Source: Macrolepiota albuminosa
Taxonomy: Eukaryota > Basidiomycota > Agaricomycetes > Agaricales > Agaricaceae
Assembly: GCA_027475525.1 (NCBI GenBank)
Contig: JAMWFC010000040.1
Location: 186,001-250,000 of the forward strand
Length of the DNA stretch: 64,000 nucleotides
Direction: 5' to 3'
The notes below the pieces were generated by a model. The model was not told where the DNA came from. It saw nothing but the letters and a program-made list of their open reading frames with translations, and did not search any database. Numbering within the stretch: position 1 is the first letter of the stretch; the number at the start of each line of letters is the position of its first letter. Both the position numbers and the translations under genes were made by a program. Shown here piece by piece: positions 11,429 through 20,786 of this stretch.

Positions 11429-12726
11429 TTGGCGACGATCACGGAGATGTAGCGCTAACGCTGGAATATGACCATTCTACTGGTCTTGTAAATGTTATGT
11501 CTACTGCTTTTCTTGATCAAGATGTTTTAACTACTTTACCCACTACCGACGCAGAGCCTTTCCAGAAAAATCAAAACATTACCGACTCCTCTCTTGCCTA
11601 CTTGTACCTTACCGCTTCCGAATCCTTTCAAAATATAGCGTCTACCGATACTTATCTCACTACTCTTCCCGGAGCCTCGTCTCCTGCTGTTCTTGGACTT
11701 GCCGCTCCACAGGCTACAATTCCCCTTTCCACCTCTGCATATAACCAAGCTAACGCTCCCAAAAGGAAAGGGGTTCAAGTCAAAAAGAAATATAAGCCAG
11801 TTGCGCTTAAAACAAAACCCGTCGCTACGCACTCTCCCGAGACGTTTAGAATCGAGCGCCAGATCATTGGCGACCCTCTTGCCGACATGCCAACCTTATT
11901 ACCGAATCCGCCACCCTTTCAGCCCACGGGACGTTTTACCGTGGAGCGCCAACAACAATTCGCGAAGGAGCATGATACAGGATTTTTGACCAAAGATGAG
12001 TTGAAAGTCCTTACCGATCTCGTTGCTAAGCAAGATAAAGCCTTCGCCTGGGAAGACTCAGAATGCGGTAGCCTCCGTACAGACTTCTTCCTGCCTGTCG
12101 TAATCCCGACTATCCCTCACGTGCCATGGACTGAGCACAATCGACCGTTACCGCCTGGAATCGAAGCCGAGGTCTGCCAAATCATTAGGACCAAGATCAA
12201 GGCTGGCGTCTACGAACCCTCCAATAGCTCTTACCGCTCCCAATGGTTTTGCGTCCTCAAAAAGAACGGCAATCTACGCATAGTTCACAGTCTCGAGCCG
12301 CTGAATAGAGTTACTATACGACACTCTGGCGTACCGCCTTTTCCTGACCATTTTGCCGAGTCCTTTGCCGGGTGCATTTGTGGCGCTACCCTTGACCTCT
12401 ACGTTGGCTACGACGAATGCCTAATACACCCTTCTTCTTGGGATCTCACTACTTTTCAAACTCTGTTTGGCGCGTTGCGCCTAGTCACCTTACCGATGGG
12501 CTGGACAAACTCGGTCCCTATATTCCATGACGACATCACATTCATCCTCCAACCCGAGATACCGCATAATGTCCTAAGCTTCATTGATGACGTTGGCGTC
12601 AAAGGCCCCAAAGACTGGCGACTCGTAAACGGCTTACCGGCGACCCATCCCGCTTTAACCGACTCACCCGCGCCAACGAGCCCTTCGAATTTGGGCCAGA
12701 CCAGGTTACCGCACAACGAGACTTAG
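11401..12726 (+). pseudogene. element A reverse transcriptase, internally deleted
   Basis: RT motifs are present in order: SQWFCVLKKNGNLRIVHSLE, ATLDLYVGYDE, LVTLPMGWTNSVPIF and FIDDVGVKGP, the last being the YxDD-type active site as FIDD. Immediately after FIDDVGVKGP the usual RT thumb and connection are missing. The reading jumps in another frame (from about 12655) to LTRANEPFEFGPDQV, which normally lies just ahead of RNase H. Roughly 100 or more residues have therefore been lost by an internal deletion. The enzyme cannot be functional. Confidence 0.8.
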
Positions 12727-13184
12727 TAAAAGCCCTACAAGACGCCAAGCCCCTAGTCCCCATCGATTATACTTCTGCCGACCCTGTTATCTTGGCGGTG
12801 GATACCTCGTACATTGCCGTTGGCTACTTCTTGTGCCAGTGCCTTAGCAACAATCGGAAACAGCGACGCTACAACCGCTTTGGGTCTATCACGCTAAACG
12901 ACAGAGAGTCTCGCTACAGTCAGCCTAAGCTAGAGCTCTATGGACTCTTCAAAGCCTTCCAGTCGCTAAAGATGTATTTGATTGGCGTGCGGAACCTTAT
13001 CGTTGAAGTCGACGCTAGGTACATCAAAGGCATGCTGCAGAATCCCAACATCCAGCCATCCACTAGCATGAACCAATGGGTAGTCGCTATCCTCATGTTT
13101 CACTTTGAGTTGGTACACGTCAAGAGCTCTTTTCACGGACCAGATGGACTCTCTAGGCGACCCGGCAGTGGACCCACAGGCTGA
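12650..13184 (+). CDS. element A RNase H domain
   Basis: The frame reads LTRANEPFEFGPDQV, then ILAVDTSYIAVGYFLCQC with the first catalytic Asp, RESRYSQPKLELYGLFKAF with the Glu, and NLIVEVDARYIKGML with the second Asp. It ends with HVKSSFHGPDGLSRRPGS, a typical end of a retrotransposon RNase H. The following integrase region is in another frame from about 13105, so a frameshift or further indel separates the two. Confidence 0.8.
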
Positions 13185-14838
13185 TAGCAATTTCGAGGAC
13201 TGGATCGACCGCTTACATGGTTTCGTGCACCTCATACAACAGCCAATCCCCCTACTACGACGACAACAGCCTACTAGCATATTTTTACATCCCATTATCC
13301 CTTACCACCCCGAGATCTTTAGCGCACCCCTCACATTCTACACGGCAAGCATCCTTGGACAAGACTTGCCTCCAGTAAAAGTCGTACAGGAGCCTCATTC
13401 GCTAAGAGAAGACAGCAAAAACCTGACCTACGATGCCGTTCCCCGATCCGCCAAAGCAAAGGCAGAAGACAGCCGCTTGTTAATCGTTGAACAATGGATA
13501 CGAGACCTTAAGCGACCCCCAGACCTTACCAATGAGCAATACGCGACCTTTATCCGCTATGCTACCCGTTTCTTCTTTACCGACAACCGACTTTGGCGAC
13601 GAAATTGAGATGGCGCTCACAAGCTGATCATCAAGCCAGAAAGTCGCTTACGAGTCCTGCACGCCATGCATGACGAGCTAGGACATAGAGGTCTGTACGC
13701 TACCCGAGCCTCTCTGCTAGAACAATTCTGGTGGCCACACGCTAGTGCCGATATCGCCTGGTACATTAGGACTTGCCACCTTTGCCAAATTCAACAGACA
13801 CGCCAAGTGCTCATCCCGCCAACCATTGCAACGCCAGCTCCCCTCTTCAGCAAAATCTACGTCGATACCATGCACATGCCCAAGTCGAGTCGCTACAAGT
13901 ACATCATTCAAGGTTGTTGCTCGCTAATCCACTGGCCTGAATTTCGAATGCTGCAGAGAGAAAATACAGAGGCGGTCGCCAAGTGGATATTTGAGGACGT
14001 CATTTGCCGTTGGGGAGCGCTAAGAGAAATCGTCACGGATAACAGTGCGCCAATCATCAAAGCGCTAACATATCTCGCCAAGAAATACAACATCCATCAC
14101 ATTCGAGTATCTGGCTACAACAAACGCGCCAATGGCTTGGTAGAGAGACCACACTTTGACGTTTGACAAGCGCTCTTCAAGGCGGTTGATGGCGATGAGT
14201 CTCGTTGGAATGAGGCGACGTATTCAGTGTTTTGGTCGGAAAGAGTCACTATTCGTAAGCGCATGGGTTGTTCTCCCTATTACGTGGCTACTGGCACCCA
14301 TCCGTTACTCCCTGCCGACATTATAGAAGCGACCTATCTTCAGCCAGCACCCAACAGTATCTTGGCGACTACCGACCTTATCGCCAGACGAGCTATTGAC
14401 CTCCAACGAAGGAAAGAAGATTTAGAGCGACTCCACAAGGTAGTCTTTAGCGCCCATTGCCAAGCAGCCCTGCGATTTGAAACCGAACATAGCGCTACTA
14501 TCAGAGATTACAACTTCCCGAGAGGAGCGCTAGTGCTTATGCGCAACTCCAAAATCGAGACCTCATACAATAAGAAAATGTGCCCGCGCTATCTGGGACC
14601 TTTGGTAGTTATCTCTCGTAACCGTGGAGGCGCTTACGTGCTCTGTGAACTAGATGGTTCAGTACTACATCGACCTGTTGCCGCCTTTCACCTATTGCCG
14701 TATCTCGCCAGGGAACAAATCGACTTGCCGCTTGAAGTGCTAGATATTGACACCGCCAAGCTGAGAGAACTTGAAGAAACAGAACTATTGGACGACGATG
14801 ATTTGCCGACTCTGGCTGAAGAAGAAGAAAATGATTAG
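13105..14838 (+). pseudogene. element A integrase, two in-frame stops
   Basis: One frame runs from 13105 to 14838, broken by TGA at 13606-13608 and 14164-14166. The zinc-binding module is HDELGHRGLYATRASLLEQF followed by CHLCQ. Core residues are YVDTMHMPKS, IVTDNSAPI and NGLVERPHFDV, giving the D,D-35-E type triad. The C-terminal part contains CPRYLGPLVVISRNRGGAY (GPY/F-like) and no chromodomain, ending in an acidic tail. Both stops fall where an Arg CGA would fit (for example HFDV-stop-QALFKAVDGD), suggesting C-to-T changes at CpG. Confidence 0.85.
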
Positions 14839-15269
14839 AAAAGACTATATTGATAAGCTTTTTCTTTCTATTACTTACCTTACTTGTCTTTCTTGCCGAT
14901 ACTTACTGTACTATATCCAACAGACAATTCTTTACATAGTCAAGTCGCAGCGCTAGCGTGTCGCCAACGCTTAGCGCACTGCGCAACTCTCGCCAAGGGT
15001 TTTTTGCTATGATGATTTACTGAGCGTTTCCCTTTCTCCTCAAAAATTTGTCTAAGTTCCACACCTATTACTCCTTTTGCTAAAAACCTATCTTAGAATA
15101 CTTGCCGCTTGTTTTCAATTTGCTTTACTTTCTTGGCTCTTTGCTGTTGCGCTAACCCAGGTTACGGGATTTATCCTTACACTCGGCAAGAAGGCGGCAA
15201 GAGGTATATTTACGCTTTCGGTAACAAACAAAAATATATATACAAACGGCCTATCTACTCTAAGGTCCG
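14839..15269. other. gap between pol and the antisense gene
   Basis: About 430 bp lie between the pol stop at 14838 and the stop of the convergent antisense gene at 15270. The stretch is T-rich (15020-15130), with no coding sequence recognised. It probably holds the convergent 3-prime untranslated regions. Confidence 0.4.
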
Positions 15270-17559
15270 TCAGTCTTCGCCATCGGAGAGCGGCAGGGAA
15301 TCGTCGAAAGGCAAGAGGTCGCCAACCTGAACATGGTTGAGGGCCTGCCACTCTAGCGCCTCATTACAGTCGGCTTGGTACTCTTGCAGCACATCCATAC
15401 TACGGGTCAAATTGGAGTATCGAAGTCGTGAAGCCATGATTTGTTGCCGGACTCGTTCACGCTTGCGACCCAATACTGCACGCATGCTTGCCGCATGTAC
15501 CGCCATCCGCTCTATAACCTGGGGTGGGTACAAGGCGACCACAGGATAGACTAGGTCTTCCCCCAGCCACTCATAGGAGTCGCCAGCAACTCTTGGCTGA
15601 GACTGGGGAGTCCATGATGAGGGGCCACTCGAGCTGGTCCAGTGCTGCATGGCTAAGTCGCCCTCACTTACCCAGGGGGCGGCAGGCTCTACCGGCGGCA
15701 ACTCCTGGGACTCGCCAGGTATCTCCCGCAATGTCTCATCTACGTCGCCCTCGGCATCCTTGTCCCCCTGTTCCTTCCCTGGCGACCCCTGGCCTGTCCC
15801 TTCCGACTTCTCAACATCCTCAGGCACCCCCATCTCAACGTCCTCCACTGCTGACCCCGTTTGAGCGCCAACGTTGGACGGGCCAGCAGACGTGCCATCC
15901 GCCAAGTCAATTGGGGACAGCAATTTACTGGGACTGGCCTCTCTGCTAGGAGGGGGCAGGCGACTCGCGGCAAGGGCCTGTTCCAACTCTTTCATCTCCC
16001 TGTCCTCAGCACTTGGAGAGGGGGATGGCGACTCGATACAGACGCGTTTGGCCTTCGCCTTACCTTTGCTGGGGGAAGAGACCTTGCGTTTTTCTAGGCG
16101 CTCGCCAGCGCCATACTTGCTGACAGATTCAGAATCCTCTCCTTGACGTGTCGGTAGCGCCAAGGAGGACTTGCTAACACTGGCTGCCCTCCCGGCAGCA
16201 GCCTCCTGCCTCTGCTTCTCTACAAACTCCCTCACGCGCTTGACCAAAACTGCTCGGGAGAAAGTCCTCTCGACAACGGAGTCTGGCGCCCCTCCCTGCT
16301 CGCAACTCTTGGTGCTATCGATGGTACAGGCACGCTTGAGAGTGCCGCATCGGTAGCAAGGTTGGGCGCCAGTGGGGAACCAACAACTCTCGGGATCGTT
16401 GTCAGCCCAACATTTGTCGCACTAAGATCAGTTAAGTGGAAGAAAAGTCATAAAAGAATAGTTGCTTACCGCTCCCCACGAGTCTTTGAACTCTTGGCGG
16501 ATCGCCTTGTCCACTGTGCGCTTGTTCTTCATTTCTGGGAGTTCCACTCCCGCTTCGATACCCTCATCCAAAGTTACCTCCTCCCGTCGCGGCAAGAGCA
16601 ACGCCTTCAGTTCTTTGTCATCGAAGGACGACTGGGTGGGAATCTGTCTCATGGTCAGCAGAGGCACAAGCACAGTTGGAGACCACTTACCGCATACTGA
16701 GGGGCCTTTCCTTTGCGAGACTAAAAAGAATTGATTAGCGACGCCCAACAGCGGTAAGAAAGGATGAGGCTTACCTTCTTTTTCAAAGTCTTGCCCGGCT
16801 TGACTGGGGAACCCATTCTGCTTGCCGGTGGTGCTGGGTTCTGGGCACTACCGGCGCGGGAACCTTTGCTAGACCCGGCGATTGTGGATTCCTGCCTTTT
16901 CGTGACAGGCACCTGCTCCTTGCCGACGACCTCCTCCTCACCAGTAGCTTCGCGTCCCTCCTCCGCCTGGATTCTTTCCTTGGCATCCCGTGACGCCTCG
17001 GCAAGCGCCTCCTCACAAATTGCTGCCATCTCTGCATCGACCTGCAAATTGGCGAGAGGCGCCAGTACCTCTTGCTTACTGTGAGGAGATAGGTCAGACC
17101 ACAGCTAAGTTAGAAATTACAGTTAGAGATACTCACTCAGGCGCTGGCGCGCTTACCGTCATTGGCAAGGCGCCAGAGAGGATGTCCTCCAGTTCGTCCT
17201 CAATGGTCGGGACAGGAGAAGGCGCCTAGGGAATCAGTTAGCTAGCGGCACGGCAAGCAATCATAAAAACTTACAAAGCGAGAGAAGGGACCCAGCCACT
17301 CAGATCCCAGATTATTGACGTACCGCGCCCGGCACCACTCCCGCACTTCAATCTCCTTGTCCCAGCCTACGCCAAGGACACGAACTTTGTACCAGCGCTC
17401 CAGTAACTTCATTACCGCGATCACCAAGTTTGAAGGCGCCTCCGCGCCCACACCCTCGATGCGCTTGATAAAGTTATTGGCCTTAGCGATGTAGGCGGAA
17501 GCGGCGTCTTGAGCCTTGCGAGACGGCACGGGAGGCGGAGTTGGAATACGGAAGGACAT
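15270..17559 (-). CDS. antisense spliced gene of element A with a Cys6 cluster
   Basis: Antisense to gag-pol, starting 170 bp inside the 3-prime LTR. Six exons fit without any stop: 17559-17275, 17225-17157, 17104-16775, 16720-16691, 16643-16470 and 16421-15270. The introns are 47-54 nt, all phase 0, with GTAAG donors and mostly YAG acceptors. The predicted protein is 679 residues. Cysteines at 297, 300, 309, 318, 321 and 328 (C-x2-C-x8-C-x8-C-x2-C-x6-C) resemble a fungal Zn2Cys6 DNA-binding cluster. A Lys-rich segment (KGKAKAKRVC) and Ser-Pro repeats suggest nuclear location, and the C-terminus is helical (about residues 590-640). Function is unknown; a regulator of the element or of host loci is only a guess. 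The same architecture occurs antisense in family C. Splicing is inferred from frame continuity, not from transcripts. Confidence 0.7.
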
Positions 17560-17711
17560 ATTTTTATTTTTGAGCGCCAGGAAAAGATGGGGAGAGGAAA
17601 CAAAGTCCAAACTCACGCGCCAGGACTATAAACAAAATCTCAAGAACGCACGGACCACCTGTCACAAAAGCGGTAACGGTAACCATATTTGGTGACTGAG
17701 GACAGTCAATT

Positions 17712-17728
17712 TTTCAGTTGGGGGGAGA
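17712..17728 (+). promoter_or_regulatory. element A polypurine tract
   Basis: The sequence ttcagttggggggaga ends directly at the 3-prime LTR start. A G/A-rich tract here primes plus-strand DNA synthesis in LTR retrotransposons. Confidence 0.8.
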
Positions 17729-18666
17729 TGATAGGACCCCATACAGGAGCAGCACATCAACGGCAGGCAACGGCAGGCTCGGCATCGGCTCCGGAAATCT
17801 TGCCGCACTTGTTCCGAACTTAGCGCACATGTTCTACCTATTTTGAGCCATTCCCAACGGCCGGACACGGCAAGAAGCAGATACGATCAATGATAGCGCC
17901 GACGGCAGCAGGAATGACAACTGACAGATGGCATCAGTCACTGATGACAGCGTGTGGCAAGAAGATTGATGATCTATCAAAAACTGACGGACAGCTTGGC
18001 GTTTGACCTTGGCATCTGACACCACTTAGCGCTTCGATTCGGCACATGACATCGCTAAGCACTTTGGACAGACAGAAGGGTGATGGGCTGATGGTTTAGC
18101 ACCGCGATCTGCCGCCTGGTGGCGTTAAGGGTCTTGAATGGACGGCAGGGATCTGAAACTGTTGGAGCTACCCCTTATAAAATTTTCTAGTTTACCGCTC
18201 TTTAGTCACTGGCGATGGTGAACTCATTGTAGTATAAAAGCACTTACCGACTTGTACATAGGATCATCAGAGAACAATAGACCAGAGTTCACCACTCCCC
18301 TTTCTTCAGTCTCCCTTACGCTACGGTTGGCAACGTCAAACTCATCGGCAGTTGCAGACGCTCGCCAACACTCGACATACTTGCGCCTTGCAACTACGGC
18401 AGGCATTATTGACGCTTAGACTTCGCTAAGCTTATCGTGCTCTTGCCGCTTACCTTTGCCGTATTCACTTACCACTTCTTCCTAGGCGCTTTACCTTAGC
18501 GCTTTACACTTGCCGACCCCGTTACCGACTTTTCCCCATTTTCACAGGCGCCTTCTCTGGGACCTGCCCAGGACTCCTCACATCACTTATAGCGCGCCCA
18601 ACGCAAACTCTTGGTACGGTAACACTATTGCTACATTTGTTACTGACCAAACTTTGGGCGTCATCA
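17729..18666 (+). repeat. element A 3-prime LTR
   Basis: A 938-bp copy of the 5-prime LTR with TATAAAA at 18233-18239. It ends CATCA, followed by CCAC, the 4-bp duplication of the element B target. Read on the minus strand, this LTR lies just upstream of the antisense gene and would have to supply its promoter. Confidence 0.9.
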
Positions 18667-19409
18667 CCACTACTCTGTAGGCCTGGTCCAGAATAGTTGT
18701 GATCAACAACTTTTCCCAGGGAATGCAGATGACTTTGGACCTAGTGGGTCTGATAAGATAGACAAGTTGCTGCTCTATCTTAAAGCGCAGATGCGCTTGG
18801 ATATTGTGTATAATCTCTATGAAGAGATTGTTATCCTTGTATCCTTGCTAGATACATATGCAAAATTGCACATTGTCTAGATTGATTGGCATGGGATGAT
18901 GGTCATGCAAGTCCAATGCCTGCTGGAGAGTCATCTCCACACCACTAGGGCGCACCTTTTGCCTCATTTCTTTGCCTGGCTGAGGGGTCTCATGATCTAC
19001 CAGCACTTGCGCCTCAATATTGCAAGCTTCTTGCTGTTCTTGCAGTTGCTTGCTGTGATGTAATTCATGCGCACGTAGTTTAACCATATGTTCCTTGATT
19101 TCATGGAACCTATGCAGGGGCAAGTCCTCACCCTCCGGGTCAATGCGTTTGTCTACCTGAACATAGTCATGCATATCATAGACATCATCTTGAGTATTAC
19201 TCTCAAAATATCAAGACAGGCAGTCCGCTACCTTGTTCAATTCACTTTTTACATAGGTGATGTTGAACTGATATCGCGACATATAGTCAATCTAGCAATG
19301 TGGTTGCAGTGATAGATGCACTTGGGTATTAAAAACTTGAGTGCCTTGTGATCCGTGATGATATGAATCTTATACCCTATCAGTTTATCCTCCCACTTTA
19401 GAAGGGCTT
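18667..19409 (-). pseudogene. element B RNase H C-terminus and linker to integrase
   Basis: Reading minus from 19409: KWEDKLIGYKIHIITDHKAL, the RNase H motif with its last Asp, continues to FNITYVKSELNKVADCLS, a standard RNase H end. A long acidic linker follows (DDVYDMHDYVQVDKRIDPEG to about 18848). Next come GYKDNNLF and CIPWEKLLITTILDQAYRVV, which leads directly into the zinc-binding region at 7779. There are a few in-frame stops. The joins at 19409 (to 30934) and 18667 (to 7779) show that C1 and A inserted into this element. Confidence 0.85.
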
Positions 19410-20756
19410 TGTCACGACCCCTTCCCTCCGGACCTACCCCGGGACACCCCCGGAACACCACCCAGGACCCTCCCTCCAACCCCACAGGACACGCCCCGCC
19501 ATCACGACTACCGACGCTGCCATCACGTGCATCAAGGACTGCCATCAGCCGCCACCAGCCCCGATCAACAATCGGATCACGTGCATCACGCATCACAGCT
19601 CCCTCCACGTCAATTGATCATGCGCCCCACACGCACGATCCAGGTATACAGTCCCTGCCCGCTATTCAATGACTCCCGGAACCCATCCCAGACACCCCGG
19701 AACCCTGAGACCCGGTCCCGTAGTACTTATAGCGTAGTTCCCCGTTGTATTTGTTAGTCTGGATATTACACTGCTTACACTGTTTTCCCTTGGTTACTTG
19801 AATTGTTGCGTGCCCTCTATTTGACTGGTACGCATTGACTGGCACGCTTTGACTGGCAGGCTTGAATACTTGCGTGCTCTAAGATTGGTACGCACTTTGC
19901 GACTTTAATTTGCTAACTTGGTCTCTGTGATGACCACAACTCCTGCAATAGAAGTGATCTACCAACTGGGCTAAAAGGCCACAATGTCAAGCCTGGCTTG
20001 ACATGTTGCAGGCACTATTTAAGCAGTATCCAGTGTCATGATGCTGTGGGTCATGACAGTGCCCTCTCTTTAAGCATCGAGCCCTCGAGATGCCTGTGAA
20101 AGTACTGTCGGCCCCTTCTGACTGCTTGTTAGCTGCCCAACTGGGAAACACAGGGTCTGACTTGTGAAAGTACCGTCGGCCCCTTCTGAGTGCCTGTCAG
20201 CTGCCCAACTGGGAAACACAAGGACTCTCAGTCTCTAGTCCAAGCTCCTAGCATTCTGCCTTGTTAAATAGTAGGCCCCCTGACTCCTGCCAGTAAGCCA
20301 ATTGTTCAGAGAGACCCCAATGCAACAATTCTGGACCACCCAGAATCTGCCAACTCAGGGAGTTGAACGCTTGACCTTTTAGGCTTGACATTCTGTGATG
20401 ACCACAACTCCTGCAATAGAAGTGATCTACCAACTGGGCTAAAAGGCCACAATGTCAAGCCTGGCTTGACATGTTGCAGGCACTATTTAAGCAGTATCCA
20501 GTGTCATGATGCTGTGGGTCATGACAGTCTCGTCTTAGAACCTCCGGTTCATGACTCAACCCCCACCTGAGTCCCCCAGTTACTCGCAACCCAAAACCCC
20601 CAGACCAAGTTCCCTCTCCCGGGATTACCCCTGTCCACGTCTTGAACCTCAGAGTCCTAGCCCCGGAGTTCCAGACACCTGAGTATCCATGGGTCAAGTC
20701 TGCATTGTAAGGGCAATTGCTTTCCCAGAAAGCCCCCGACTCAGCAGAACCTGACA
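19410..20756 (+). repeat. element C1 5-prime LTR, interrupted by a TRIM
   Basis: Begins TGTCACGACC and ends GAACCTGACA. After removal of the 601-bp insertion and one GTCTC duplication it is 741 bp, the same as the 3-prime copy. The presumed transcript start, gtctggatatta at 19757-19768, matches the complement of the PBS with one mismatch. Confidence 0.9.
19926..20526. mobile_element. TRIM-like element with 133-bp terminal direct repeats
   Basis: The terminal repeats 19926-20058 and 20394-20526 appear identical and run TGTGATGACC to GTCATGACA. The insertion is flanked by GTCTC (19921-19925 and 20527-20531), a clean 5-bp target duplication inside the C1 LTR. The 335-bp interior has no coding sequence but contains a diverged 68-bp tandem duplication (from 20095 and 20163). 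On the minus strand each repeat contains TAGCCCAGTTGG, a perfect match to a tRNA-type A box, inside a stretch resembling the 5-prime half of a tRNA. A B-box-like GTTCAACTCC lies nearby (about 20370). Size and structure fit a terminal-repeat retrotransposon in miniature. No clear tRNA-type PBS follows either repeat. Confidence 0.75.
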
Positions 20757-20769
20757 TAATATCAAGACT
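20757..20769 (+). promoter_or_regulatory. element C1 self-complementary primer binding site
   Basis: The bases immediately after the LTR are taatatcaagact, with no TGG as tRNA priming would require. They are the reverse complement, with one mismatch, of the LTR segment near 19756-19768. In C2 the match is perfect over 13 nt. This is the arrangement used by Tf1-type elements that prime with their own RNA 5-prime end. Confidence 0.75.
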
Positions 20770-20786
20770 CCCTCCTTACACCGTTC

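Larger units (their letters stand above)
7780..18666 (+). mobile_element. Ty3/gypsy element A, full length with two LTRs
   Basis: The element has 956- and 938-bp LTRs, a tRNA-type PBS at 8738, gag and pol on the plus strand, an antisense gene near the 3-prime end, a purine tract before the 3-prime LTR, and a 4-bp target duplication CCAC (7776-7779 and 18667-18670). It sits inside the integrase of element B. The LTRs differ by roughly 20 substitutions plus one 18-bp gap by my count, so it is not recent. The sense polyprotein is disabled by three in-frame TGA codons, a frame change between protease and RT, and an internal RT deletion. Its integrase sequence belongs to a different gypsy lineage from B and C and has no chromodomain. 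Confidence 0.9.

Noticed and set aside
20095..20230. Member of the 77-bp duplication set in the TRIM interior
   Set aside because: The period is 68 bp with several differences.
19410..20756. Host tRNA gene at 19960-20010
   Set aside because: Only the A box and part of the anticodon arm are present; there is no proper T-arm, and it lies within the TRIM repeats.
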